This document shows positions 1-13,009 of a stretch of DNA of 64,000 bases, in pieces. A program made the position numbers and the translations under genes. Every line of letters begins with the position of its first letter. The first letter of the stretch is position 1. Below the pieces are notes generated by a model. The model saw nothing but the letters and a program-made list of their open reading frames with translations. It was not told where the DNA came from and did no database searches. Source of the DNA: Stercorarius parasiticus (lineage: Eukaryota; Chordata; Aves; Charadriiformes; Stercorariidae); contig VWZL01000813.1 in the NCBI GenBank assembly GCA_013396915.1, positions 279,043 through 343,042 of the forward strand, given 5' to 3'.

Positions 1-3000
1 TTGCTTCTTCACTATTATTTTACCTGTGCGAAATTTCTGGTATCAATTTAACATGTTGCTAAATTTGTTAATACTGCCTAGCCTCCTTTTTTTTTTTTTT
101 TTCAGTGTACTGGGGAGTGGAGAAATAGGACTAAGTAAAGACACTTAAAAGTAAAATTTGTAAGAATATTGAGAGAATAAGAAAATATACATCATGTTTT
201 GAAAGAAAAAAAAAAAAACACCTGAATTTCAAGTAGTAGCTGTACTGTCTTATGGTTCATTATTTAGAAGTTTTAGCCTTTAACTCTTATCCCAGTTTTA
301 TTCATGTCTTGTCCTCCTCTGCATGGACAGTTTCATAACCAGTTCAGTCTGAACCTTCTGTCAGGGAACATGTGCTGATGCTTTCTGGATGCAGTGATGT
401 TTTTCAAGTAACAATAGAATAGAGGAGAAGGACAAGTTAGGTGGGGGCAGGTGGACGACAATTACCAATATCCTAATCATTTAGTACATTTTTGATGTTT
501 TCAATAGAAGTTTGCATAATATAAAATATTTAGAACATAGCCATAGTGGACAGTAATTGAACTGAATGTCTAAAGTTGTCATAGAATCATAGAATGGTTA
601 GAGTTGGAAGGGACCTTAAAGATCATCTAGTTCCAACCCCCCTATAATGTTTAATTATTGTGTATGAAGATGATTTTTTAATTTCTTTCAACATGAATAA
701 AGTTTAAAATTAAATTTGATATCTTCATTCTGGTTTTAGTACAAAGAAGTGAGAAGTGTCATCATTCTTGAACACTGTCTGGGTTAGACAGTCTCTAAAT
801 GTGCCTCTATCCCCGAGTCTTCTGTACCCGACCTTGTTCTGAGAGGTGCACTGCTGGCAATAGTCATCCCCACCGCCCTATCAAGCAGAAGACCCAGGGG
901 AAGAAAGGTCAACACATCCTTCTGGTATAGAAGAAATTCTCTGGTACATGATTTTGTCGAAGTCTTCCATGACTTCAGCATGTGATTGGCATCAGCATTT
1001 CTGAGGCACAGAAAAGTCTTCCAGCTCTTGTTTTAAAGGCCTAGAAGATTCAGAATATGAACTACACCAAAACCACCTGGGATGTAGTGTGGTCATTCAA
1101 GCACTTAGCTGCTAATAACCAAATGTCTGTGCTATGATTCTACTTGCCTATAGCATAATCCAACCACCATCACTACTTCCACTATGTTTCTTGTTTATCT
1201 TTCTGCATCTTGAGGGTGAGAAAGATTTTCTGTGGAATCTAAGCTAATGTAAACAAAATTGCTGCACATTCTTTGAGTGTACAACTCCACATCTTAAACC
1301 AGTTCTTAAAGTGCATGCAGCGATGTGAATAGCCATTGCAAAGGCAACTGTAATGCTGGCATTTCTAAGTATTTCAGTTTATTCTTCGGTCTTTTAAAAA
1401 GAAACAGAAAAAAAGAAAACCAGGTGCCTTTTCACAAGTACAGTTCACCTCTCAGGATCATAAATCTGTTATATTAAATTATGCCTAAAACTGAGAGGAA
1501 ATTATAGTAGTAATAATTATTCCCTTATTTGTGTATTAATGGAGGGTTGGGAGCTTGTCGTGAAGCTTATAGTAGTGAGTTTATATTGAAGCAGTACATG
1601 AACCATGAATCCTGGTTTCTTTCTGGTTCAGAATCATTATGTTTCCACTATTTTTTGGTAGATAGTTGGGCAGGTTTCAGACATTTTTATCATGAATAAT
1701 TACTTTGGATAAATTGGTGAGATTTTCCACCTATGGAGACATAAGGAGAGATTTGTTTGCTTCCACATAGTTATCTGATGGATTTTTAGGTACCTTGAGA
1801 TATCTCACCTAAAATCCAGTTAGCCATTTTTGATGTCCTCCAGCGTCTCTGAGACATTTGCACTGAGCAGGAGGAGCTGACAAAGGACTTTCAAGTATCT
1901 CTTGGTCTTTTGCAGGCACAAGTAGACCCTCCATCTCTCTTTAAAAATTTAATTAGCGTGCTTTCTTCTAGCTGTCTTAGGAAGTCTATTTTCTGGGTTT
2001 TTTTCAGTCTTCTCTCTTTTCAACTCTTCTTTCCTGAATTGTAGTCGCACCAATTCTACTTTCCTGACTGCAGAGTCATAGCAGCTGTGGTGCAGAAAAG
2101 CATCTCAAAAGAAAATGCTAGTAGGAGTTTTTATAGCATTCAATTAAAGACTCTGTTAAAAAAAATAATAATGCTACACCTCAAATACTATCTCTAACCC
2201 AGACTGTTGTTTCTTAAAATGGCACTAGGTGCCTATGTTTAGGCAATTGAATCCTTTCCTTAGTTTCTCAGCATGACTTTGTACTATACCAAGGTGATTT
2301 AATTTCTTCCAAAAATTAGATTATTAGGCTTGCTTCGGTTACTGAAGAAAGGACCTGTTACAATGGTTTTCTATCCCACAAGCTAGAGGGTTGAGTGCTG
2401 ACACTCCGTGTTCCCTAATCAGGACATACCTGCTCAGTAATAGGTTAAGAGTATGTTTGTTATTTGGCTATTTTAATAGCTTGCCTCTTACAAAACCAAT
2501 CATAAATACAAGATTATTGTTGTTGGACTTTTTTTTTTTAAGATGCATGACTTGGTCAAATCTATGAATTTTCATAAGATCAGTAAGAAGCACCTTGCTG
2601 ATTAGTGACTAGTTTACACAACTATTCTTTGAGAAAATTTCCTTATCTGTGCAAAGCTACCTTTTTTGCCCATATCAGGAAACAAGCGTTGGGGATTTCT
2701 GCCTGATTTTTAGTCCTAGAAAAAAAGAAATGTAAAACAGAATAGTTCTGTAACTGTAACTCTCTCTATGCATTTCTGCTTATAACATGAAGTCTCTGAC
2801 TAGAAAATTTCTCTGAACTGTAATCCAGATAATGTTTTTTGATATATTTTTTTCTGTATGATGAAAAGGAAATGTTTATTACTCTTAAAGAAAAGATTTA
2901 AGGAATTATCCAAAAATAAAGTCATCTTTACTTGCTAGAGAGATATCTTCACCTTTTTACATCTCAAGTATTAAGTCTATTGGTGTGATAGAGGCAGTAC

Positions 3001-3618
3001 GGTTGTATGGCAAAAAGCTGTTTATAATGCACTGAAAATTTTCTCTTTAACTTAGTAGTACATGAATTAAAAGTTGTTATCTTTCAATGTCTATTAAGTG
3101 GTTTAAATCAGTTTCAAAAATTTATCTGGGAAATTCATGTTAATAGTAAAAGAATTTGAAAAATTCAGTTTGTCTTTAGCAACTGGTTTTGTTTTCACTT
3201 ATAATGGGGAAGAAACAACAATTGAACTCAAGGAGGGACGGATGGTACACAGATTATTGCGTGCCCTATATGATAAAATGTACAAGGTGTAACAGTGAAG
3301 AAAAGTGAAGAAACTACTGCGACTGTACTTTGTTGCACTTAATATGTTCATTGGGCAACTGTATGAGTTTTCATGTTCTCTAGACAAGGAAACTAAAGCT
3401 TGCTTAAGTGTAAAGCTGAAAACATGACCACCTAAAATTTGTTTGAAAATCAGAATGAATTACGGTTTTTAAATGATCAGGTCATCCTTCTTGAGGGGGG
3501 AGAAGCATTAAATTAAGCTCAACCTAAATTCAGGCTGCTTAGGAAGTCATCAGGATCAGCTTCAGAAATGTGGTTTAAAATCCTTGGGTTTTGATCATGT
3601 TATATTTTGTCTTCTTAG
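1..3618 (+). other. NBEA: NBEA intron, 3' portion (upstream end outside window)
   Basis: Non-coding sequence leading to the first NBEA exon in the window. It ends in a pyrimidine-rich acceptor tract and AG at 3617-3618. It holds a T16 run at 87-102 and a short CR1 3' stub at 579-645. The rest is AT-rich DNA with frequent stops in all frames and no recognisable gene. The slightly GC-richer piece at about 780-1020 has a 65-codon open frame on the minus strand that I do not recognise. Confidence 0.85.
579..645 (-). repeat. CR1 LINE 3' terminal stub
   Basis: On the + strand this reads as the reverse complement of a CR1 3' end. Two ATAGAATC-type octamers are followed by the segment complementary to the conserved 'AAGGTCCCTTCCAAC' CR1 tail. 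Only about 67 bases remain, so this is a severely 5'-truncated insertion lying antisense to NBEA. Such stubs are the commonest form of CR1 in birds. Confidence 0.9.
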
Positions 3619-3683
3619 GAATGGCAAAATTCTATTCAGAAGAATGCAGGACTTGCGTTTATTGAGCTCATCAATGAAGGAAG
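3619..3683 (+). CDS. NBEA: Neurobeachin internal exon (65 bp)
   Basis: Internal coding exon of neurobeachin, a roughly 2,900-residue BEACH-family scaffold implicated in membrane trafficking of synaptic receptors and able to anchor protein kinase A. The exon reads in frame from its first base: EWQNSIQKNAGLAF, then IELINEG and the first two bases of an Arg codon. It is preceded by a T-rich tract ending CTTCTTAG and followed by the donor GTAATT, so it has phase 0 at the 5' end and phase 2 at the 3' end. The split Arg is completed by the A that opens the next exon at 17082. Assignment rests on in-frame joining to the three downstream exons, which match neurobeachin as I remember it. The close paralogue LRBA is the alternative, but the later exons favour NBEA. 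Exon limits are confident; exon numbering is not inferred. Confidence 0.93.
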
Positions 3684-6339
3684 GTAATTAATTTTAAAGC
3701 TTTTGAACAAGTAGTCATTTTGCATTTATTCCATTGGGTCATAATACTTCCTCACTATCTGTTCCAAAAAGATTGTGAAAAGGCCATTTTAATTAAGAGA
3801 TTTATTGTATAGATACTTTATATAGTAAATATTTAATTTGAAAATGTGTAAATTCTGAAAATTTTGTTTATTGACAGAAGGAAATAGAGCTCCCATGAAC
3901 TGTGTATAGGTTTGAGTTTATTTGAGAATTGAACCACCATTTTCCAGAGTAGCAAGGCTCTTTTACCCAGACAGTCCAGGGAGCCCAATCTGTAAACCCA
4001 TCTGCTGCTCCATCTGTTTTAGGAGCACAGCATTCACTGTACAGATGCACTTCTCTATACTATCCATTCACGAGGAATTATTTTATCTAGAATTTCTGGT
4101 CCAATTTGAGTCCTGGAAAATACACAGGACATTATGTTTATAAGAGCTGCCTTGCTTTTTCTTCAAGTAATTTTAATGCTGTATCTGTTTACATCTTCTA
4201 CTCTGTGCAATGTTTGTCAGTACTTCCAGCCAGCAAAGGGGGACTCTTTGGCCTTCCTGGTAGTGGAATGTCAAAGACAAATGGAGCCACTTGTGTGAGA
4301 CTTGTATTGGCCAGTACATTAAATCCACTTGAATCTAGACGTCTGGATGTGTGCAGTTGAAAAAAAATATATATATAATAGCAATGTGTCTGTTGAAGAG
4401 ATACTGTCATTTTATGTGTCGTGGGTTTTTTTCACCAATAGTATGACATTACCAATAGTGAAGTATCAGATCTTCTCTTTATTATAGGATATTTTTTGTC
4501 TAGCTGCTATTTCAGTGATAAAATCATGCATTCATTTAAAAGGAAGACTAGAACACATCAGAGAATGGAATATAGGAACATTAGTATCTGGGAAACAGGA
4601 GCATGTAATTTATACCCAATTTTTGGTCAGTGTAAATTCTCTGAATGCACATGAAGTCACACTGCAATACAGCAGTTGGAAATGTAGTCCTTTCATTGGA
4701 AATTCTTCTTGCTATACAGCAGCAATATGGCTTTCCACCATAATAGGGCTGACCCGAGTGGGTCATGTACTGCACATTATACAATAAATATTACATGGTA
4801 ATAGACTGAATAATCATAGTAAGCTTATGTTCTCGGATAGCAATTTAGAATCCCATTTTGACCCTTTTTATTTTCTCAACTAGGCAAGTGGATTCAGATG
4901 TTATTGCATGCTCGCTGTTGATAAAATGCTCATTCTGAACAAATCCTACAGCCACGTATTTTTAGCGGTCAGGTATTCAGATATCAGTGGGCTCTCTACT
5001 AGCAATAACTTTTCAAAATGAAGTCATGTTTAAGAACTGCTGCTTAAATCCAATCAAAGGAATGAAACTGCCCTTAGACACATGTTCCTCCATATACTTT
5101 TGTCAAAGAAGTGTTTTAAAACAAGTGTGTGTGCATTACTAGAAGGCTTTTCATTGCAATCAGCCCATCCGTTTTTAATTTACCCTTCTGGGTATAAAGA
5201 TAACAATCCTTTAACTGGAAATTGTTATAAATATTTATTCTGCTTAATAGCTAAACTTGTGAATGCGATTCATCAATCATAGCTAGAGAATGCAATTGTG
5301 CAGTTGTCAACAATTAACAGGACATAAACAGTTGATGAATGTGCAGCTGAATTAAAGTGCTCCCTAGGATAACCTGAAATTATAAACTGGATCATTTAAA
5401 GGAATCTAACAAAAGATCTTTATAATTAAAACAAAGCAGGGTTAATGGGATGTAAAATTGCATATAATCGCTGTGCAATAATGATTGAATTTTAAATTAT
5501 TAAAAGCAAAATGAAGGCTAAGAGTATTTTGAAGGACTTTCTGGGTAAGATTTGGAGACACCTGGATGATAAATCAACAGTTTTGAGAAAGCTTTTTCTT
5601 TTGAGCATGGAGGCAAAGGTTTAGATGTAATGCAGAGGATCATACTTTTTAATATCTTCAGTTAGATGTCTGTCTGTTTTAATATACGGATGCTATAAGG
5701 TGATTTTCTGAGTATCAAACTTTTGTTGTTTCTGCTTGAAATAATTCGAGTGCGTTTCTCATCTTTGACTTTATTAGAAATGTTCTGAAACAAAATGTGT
5801 CAGTTTAGTTGTAGTTATAAAAAATATAACATCTATATTCCTGTCACTTTAATAAATTGCATTTTCATTTTAAATCAGTTGATTTACTGTGTTTGTTTCT
5901 GTTTTTTCTTGGTTTATATAATGTTTTGTTAGGAAGGTCTGAATGACACGTATTTGTAGGATTCAGCATACAAACACTCTGATACAGCTTTCTAAAAATA
6001 GGAACTGTTATAACAGTTTTTAGTATAACAAGAGTATCTGACTATAGATTTAAATTAATGCTTTCAAGGAAAAGCTATGCAAAGATTCGATTTGGAAGTA
6101 TAGAATAACACTGTCTATAATATACCAGAATGATTTAGAGACATCCTGCTTATGATCTTGAAGTTTATGCTTCTTTGTAATCAGTCTCACGCTATGAATA
6201 TGTGAAGTTGAGGGTATCACTCATGTCAAGAGCTTCACCGATAGCAGCTTAATTAGGATTTCAGATTTACGTTAGGGTATACACATAAGTAGGCTTCTTA
6301 ATTTAAGAGCTGGATGCATCTGCAATGTTGGCTGTAAAA

Positions 6340-8265
6340 GGGGACATGACAAGAGTCCTTTAGGAATGGTGTGGGAGATTACAACCTACATTTAAGTGGG
6401 GTGGTAATGGGTGAGGTCAACAGAAAAGGGTGCAGGGTGACAAGAACAACAGATAAGATAGGAGCACCTGCCTCGAGTAAATAAGTACACAAATGTATAC
6501 AACTTGGGAAACTAGCAGTAGAAATTACTTCACAAGGAATCACAAAACTATGACATCACTGGTATGAATGAGATTTGGTGGGACAGCCTGCACTGCATGA
6601 CAGAAGTGCTGTGGTGGAGAGATACAAGTTCCTCAGGAAAGATAGGCAGAGTAAGCAAGGAGGGTGTGTTGCCTTCTCTGTGAAGGAGCAGCTCAGATGT
6701 ATGGAGCTCTTCAGTGGGATGGATGACATTCTGGTTGAAAACTTGCAGTACAGGATGAGAGGAGAGTCCAGTAAGGGTGATGTCATGGTGAATTTGTTAC
6801 AGACCACCCATTCAGGTTGAGGGAAAGGAAAAAGAATTATTGAAATAATTTGAGGAAGTATCTGGATCACAAACCCTAGTTCTCATGGGGATCTTTAACC
6901 TTCCTGACATCCTCTGGAATACATGCAGTCAATAAGGTTTCTGGAGGGTGCTAGGGATGACTTCTTGATACAGGATGAACCAACTAAGAATGACATACAG
7001 ATGTATCTGCTATTCACTAGCAATCAAGAATTGGTTTGGGATGTGGTAATTAATGGCATCTTTGGCTGTAGTTACCATGAAATAGTGGAGTTCAAGATCC
7101 TGAGGGACATGAGGATGGAGAGTAGCAGAGTACACACTTCATGTGTGCAGGTTTTAGCTCATTCAGGAACAGATAGGTAGGATCCCATGGGAGACAAATG
7201 TGGAGGTCAAGGGAGCTCTGGAAAGGTGGCCGGCTTTTAAGTACAGCATCATCCAAATGCAAGAATAGGAAAAAAGTAGATGGATTAAGAGATTGGTTTG
7301 GCTAACCAAGGATATTGTAGTAGAACTCTGGTGCAAAAAGAGAGTACCAGGATGTAGAAGTAGAAACAGGCTAGAAAGGAGGAATTCAGAAACATTGCTT
7401 GAGCGCGTAAGGAATGTATTCAGGAAGGACAACACTCAACTGGAAATGATACTTGGAAGAGATATCAAGGGCAACAAGAACTTCTACCAGTTCATTACTA
7501 CTAAAAGGCTGACCAAGGAAAATGCAGCTTGTCGCTGAATGGGGTGGATGATTTAGTGACAGATAAGTCTGAAGTGCTCAATGCCTTATTTGCCTGAGTC
7601 TTCACCAAGATTTCTCAAGCCTCTGTCTTTAGTGAAAGGATTCCAGGAGGAGAACTGCCTGCAGTGGATGAGGATTGAGTCAAGGATTCCTTGAGACAAC
7701 TTGTCCCATACAAATCCATAATACTTAATGGGATACATCTGATGATAGTGAAAGTCCTTGCAAGGCTTATCACTGTTATCTCTGAAAGGTCACAGATGCC
7801 TGGAGAAAGGCGAATGTTGTACTCATCTTCAAAATAGTCCAAAAAAGCCAGAGAACTATAAATTGGTCAGCTTTTCTTCTGTGTCTTGGAAAACTATGTA
7901 GCAAGTCCTTTTGGAACACATTTCTGACCATATGAAGGAGAAGGTAATTGAGAACAGCCAACATGGATTTACAAAAGCTAAACCATCCCCAACCAACATA
8001 TTTGCCTTCTACTACTAGGCAAAGAAGAACAACTAGATTTGTGGACATGGGGAGGAACATAGTTTACCTTGACATTGGCAAGGTTTCCACACTGTGTCCT
8101 ACAATACTCATGTATCAGAGTTAGAAGGCTTCATTCTGAATGGATAGAAAACTAAATAGGTAGAAAACTGACTACATAATGGGGCTCCGAGGGTTGTGGT
8201 TAATTGGTCATACTCTACCTTGATGTCTTTGACAAGTAGAGTGTCTCAGGGGTCTGTCCTGCCTA
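6340..8265 (+). mobile_element. Decayed CR1 LINE, ORF2 endonuclease to RT portion
   Basis: An old, inactive copy of the CR1 non-LTR retrotransposon in the same orientation as NBEA. Translated pieces in shifting frames follow the CR1 ORF2 order. An endonuclease-region piece lies near 6540-6820. At 6923-7180 is a piece with FLEGARDDFLIQDEPTKND and the GCSYHEIVEFKIL segment, matching the CR1 'GC.DHE.VEF' block. At 7340-7540 is the linker with LERRN and GRDIKGNKNFYQFI. Reverse-transcriptase remnants run to the 'CTCAGGGGTCTGTCCTG' site (the QGSVL block) near 8245-8265. Frameshifts and stops are many, so it codes for nothing now. Unlike ordinary CR1 insertions it lacks the 3' end, so a deletion or rearrangement removed the rest. 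The 5' limit is approximate: similarity fades before 6460. Confidence 0.85.
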
Positions 8266-11200
8266 AGAGATGGATGTTACAGATCATTATCTATTAGTCT
8301 TTCAGAATTGGATTACTATCCTCAACTTCTGTTTCCTTCCCCGTTTATGTTTTGACAACACTCACCTCTCTAAAGAGATGACCTTGTTCTTTCATTTAAA
8401 ATAATTTCATTTATTTTTTACAGTATTTTCACATTTTGAATAGCAGGAGTACTCTGATCATAATATAAATTTGAGGAAACCTGAGACTATATTTAATCTC
8501 AGATTTAAAATTATAAATTTTGTTTATGTAATTTCATCTCTGTACCTAAGTCTGCTTTCTGCCTTTAGCCATGAAAATATATACTTTTGCATATCCACCT
8601 ACCTGGACCTCGAAGCATACTTAAAATTCACAAGAGGCCTTTTTCTTTTAAACCCTGTTTTATTGATAGTTTTCACTAATTTCCTGGAAAGAGTAGCAGA
8701 ATGTTTAAATAGACTGGAAATTTGTGTTTGTTTAAATTTAGATGAATTGCTGATTAAATCCTGAAAGGAGACTAATAAAGACTTACATTCTTTCCATGTT
8801 ACCTCAGCTAGGATTGTTGGGTAACTGCAGCAAATTTTCTTTTGGACATCCTCTGTTGCAGTTTGGCAGTTCTGATATGTTTGGTTTGTGGTAAATGAGC
8901 TCACAGTCATTATTCACTGTCTGCAATACTTAAATGTTCAGGCCCTGTGTTAAAAGGTATATCTATGGTGCCGTTTGCAATATTTGATTTATGATGTGCA
9001 TTTACGGTTGGATCCCTAGATACCCCTTGAAAAACTCATTTAGTAGTTGTGTCCAAGAAGGATGGAGAAAGGATGCTGTTCCTTGTTTCTCTGTTGACAA
9101 TGATCTTGATGACAGGAACCTCGAGGTCAGAATGGGGAGCTCACCTGAATCATCCAGGAATCCTAGATGCTTGGTCTTCAGACATCATGGATATTATGTA
9201 GCTGAGGGCTACCAGAACAACTTGCAGAGGATTCCAGTCTCATGTGGAAAATCCAATGTATGCAAATCCAGGCAGGAAGTAGCACTGGGGAAGCAGTAGC
9301 ATTCAGATACAATATATAAATAAGAATAAAGGTGTTTGATTATTCTGTCTTTGACAGATGTAACCAAATTCTGTTGCTGTATTGTCATCCTCACCAATAG
9401 TAAATTTTGATTGGAGGAATCCTGTATCAACTGTGAGTGGCTGTTTTGTGGAAATTCATCCTAAATATCATCTTCCGTCAGTAGAAGATTCTTGTCATAG
9501 ATACTTCTGTAAAACTAGGCACTGAATGTCTCTGTTCCTGCTCCAGCTGAGGTGTGAGCTTGAGCTCCCTGTTAGATTGGCTTTTTTATAATCTCATACT
9601 ATTTATTACCACTGTCCTTGTTCTACCTCCAGACTAATAATCAGTTTGTGTTACACAAAGCATGCATTGTTACGGTAACCATCAACCTGTTTGTAGGGTC
9701 AGTACAGCTGGAGTTCTTAGATCTGTTTGAGGTTTTGAGGCATCCTCTCACCTTCTAACCTTGCCTGATCCTGTCATATCTCAAAGCTGAGGCTTATTCT
9801 GAGGTGCAGGTTGTCTGTTGTAACTGCTGGTCTTGGATGTTTACTGGATGGATAGTATTTCAAAGAGAGATTCCTTTTAATTTAGAATATTCTTATGCAA
9901 AACAAAAAACCTTTATGAGGAGTGGAATAGATTCTTTGTGGTGAACTCTGAGTTTCACTGAGTCTGGTATAGCCTCTGTGGCATTTCTGAAACATTAATA
10001 GTTACCTCCATTAATTTTATCTTGCCAATGTGCTCATGTTGTACTCCAGTAGCTGGTCTTTGCATGCTGTAATTTCAAACTTTTCTCTAGTAAGTTCTTC
10101 ATTATTGCCCTTTTGCTAGAAATCAGACCCCTGTGTTAGACATTACCTTCCAAAGTTTACAGGAATTTACTTTCAAAATATTTATAGCAGTATGGCATCT
10201 TGTAGAACTTCAAACTCTTCAAGTTAGACCAGTTTATGAATCCTATTATAGATACCAAGTGCAATGATAGGTTTCATTTCTTATGAATGCCATTAAGAGT
10301 AGTAATTGTCAAAACAACTTTGTTTGCTGAAAAAGTGGCATATTTCCAGGCTGCTTCTTGGAAAAATTATGCTGTGGGCATCTGATGAAAGTAAGTCAGA
10401 GAAACATCTGTTTCCCTGGACATGTGAGTTGGCAGAACTTCAAGAATGAGTAGAGGAAGCAAGACCTTAGCTAAATTATAACAAATGTTCATTTTGTAAT
10501 CTGTTTTGAAAATTGCTTCTTGGGAATGATCTGCTTTTTTAGTTTATCTCAAATGAAAGAAACATTGGGTAACATAAGCACAATTGTTTTATCTAGCAGC
10601 GTAACAGCTACAAGCTCTCTTTCTCTCTGTGTGAGATTATTACTGGGAAGAACTGACTGCAGGATAGCAAAGTCAGTTTAGAATAGTTAGTGAGATAAGA
10701 GTTTTCATCTTCCAATTCTGATAGGTGTACAAATATCACTGTTTGTCACAACCTATCCCAATACACATCTAAATGTGTTGCAAACATTTTATGTTTTTCA
10801 AATGTTTCCAAGATGCTTTGGGTATAGTCTTATCACTGTCCCTATTTCCAAAACTCTTTAAAAAAATAAATAAAAATTTCCCAGGCTCTAGCTATTTACC
10901 TGAATGACTTCTTGGAATGTGGAACTCCACAATCCAGCCTTTTTAAACCCCAGTATCTGAAAAAACAGGGGCTTCTGATTGATTGCACATACTTTTCACC
11001 ACTTCCTTTAACCTATAAGCACTGGACTTCTAAAGTAACCTTACTGAAGATAGAATTCAGGAAAGCAAGCCATATGGATGTAAAATAACTTCTTACCTAC
11101 TCCTAAACAACATTTGCAAATAACTCATATTTATGAATCAGCATGTCCTGTGACATACTGTCACCTAGTCTGCTCTCACTTGTAAGTCAGAGACTCTTCG

Positions 11201-11838
11201 ATTTTTGGGTAAAGGAGAGCCTTCCATTTACTCTTTCTCCTACAGATACTTAAGCCCTGTCATGCCTATTTTAAAGTTACCAGCATATCTTAATTCTAGC
11301 TTTTACTTCCATTTTCCATATGTTCAGCTGGAAACTTCACGGCTATCTCTGCAGAAAGCTCATTTCCCCGTAGAAGTGTACCAGGAATTGAGTCACGAGT
11401 GATTTCACACTGCTTTGTTGGTGGATTCCTTACTGAAAGTCCTTTGATTCTGTCTAAAAACAAAACAAACCCATTTCCTAGTAAGGGAGCTTTAACTGTG
11501 GTTCATAAATTTGTGGGCGTTAATAGAAATCAAGCTTTTCTTGGTAAAGAGAAACCATAAGTTACCAAGTCAGTGTTTAATCTCTACCTTATGCAGTAAG
11601 AATTGAGGCTCAAAGAGGATAAGATTTTTGCTGGTCATTGGTTCCTGGTTGAGATCAGCTCAGCTGGGGAAGGACACAGCAGCACATTTGGCTTCAATTC
11701 TGACAGGAGTTTCAGTAGTGCAACTGAAGAAATGGTCACACAGGATAAAGCCAAACATTATTCTAGGTCAATGTCTTTTTTCTTTTGGTAAATCACGAAT
11801 TACAGCAAGCCTGTGGTGACACTTTTCAGACAACCCCT

Positions 11839-11860
11839 TAGCCCAGTGGGAGGAGCACTT
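11839..11860 (+). repeat. Possible ancient tRNA-derived SINE head
   Basis: The stretch reads like 'AGCCCAGTGG..AGGAGCAC', resembling the A-box end of amniote MIR-type SINEs. The following sequence does not clearly continue the match. This is suggestive only. Confidence 0.25.
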
Positions 11861-12932
11861 GTGTAGAGATTAATAAGTATGACCAGAAGGCCTGATTTAT
11901 CACTGTCTCAACATCAGTCTATCTACAAGGTCTTTTGGGGGTGTTGCTTGCTAAGGTGGAATGAGGATTTACAAGCGTGAATGAGAACAGTGGGTATAAT
12001 TCAGTCAGAACAAATGTTCAGGCGTTGATGATACGGAGATCTCACTAAAGAACATGTCTTATTCCAAAGGAAAGTAAAAATGGTACTGCTCTCAAATTTT
12101 AGATCTTCCCTCTGTTTAGCAACTATATATGCATTTTGTGCCTCAAGCTCTTTCTTACTTAGATTGGTCACTCCAATACATGGAGGTTTGGGAAAGATGC
12201 AGAGAATAGACTTTTCCCCAAAAGGGACTGCTCTGTAAAAATCTTTGGATGGGAAGCATAGTTGGGCAGATGACTGAAATATCAACCAGGATATATTGGG
12301 TGGTTTTCAGACCTGCATTAATATAAATATTATACAATGTAATATGTTACGTAAATATTTTATAACATAACAGTACATGGAGTTCATGTTCTTGAGAATA
12401 TAGGCTAGAGACTGTTAGTTCATATTTTGGAAATGTCTGAGGAGGTAAAAGACCAATCAATCACTGAAATTTTCTTGTGCAAAATAATAGAATATAGGGC
12501 TAAAAAAAGGAAAACAATTCTAGAATTGCTTCAGAGAAGGTATTTCCATGGAAATAAGTCAGCATTAATGTTACTATGTAAATAATGACTAAAACTTGTC
12601 AGATACTGCTGACAGTTTTGACTATGCACTTGTAGAAAAGGTAAAATCAGTGTCTGAAATTAGTAAAAACCCAAAAAGCAATCTCTTTTGCTAACTGTTT
12701 TGCCATGCCAGAAAAGTCAGAGAGCTGATTTACTTAGTCTAGTAAAATAGGGATAGATGGAATATCAGAAGGTCAACAGAAGGAAGAAGAGCTGTGTAAG
12801 CCTAAGGGCAACATTTGCATAAAATGAATCAGCAAAGACTGCTGAAGAATACGTTTGGATTGGAAAGTAAAAGGGTTTTAACCTTCAGAGGACCTTCCAA
12901 AGCTGTGCTGGAGGAAAGCAACTTAATCACAT

Positions 12933-13009
12933 TTTCATAAACTGAAGACACGTTTCATGAGCTTGATTTCATGAAAATGTCTTTCATAAATGAAAGATAG
13001 TTTATGAAA
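12933..13009. repeat. Cluster of nested inverted repeats
   Basis: An 11-base inverted repeat, TTTCATAAACT at 12933-12943 and its exact complement at 12999-13009, encloses two further palindromes. These are TTTCATGAAA at 12967-12976 and TCTTTCAT-AA-ATGAAAGA at 12980-12997. All share the TTTCAT/ATGAAA core. The arrangement could form a cruciform or an RNA hairpin in the NBEA intron. It may equally be a decayed non-autonomous transposon. Confidence 0.7.

Noticed and set aside
784..1020. Minus-strand open frame of 65 codons in a GC-richer patch
   Set aside because: It might be a decayed processed pseudogene, but no family was recognised in any frame and stops interrupt the neighbouring frame.
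8991..9299. 102-codon open frame on the + strand
   Set aside because: No recognisable domain, no splice or promoter context, and inside an intron; treated as chance.
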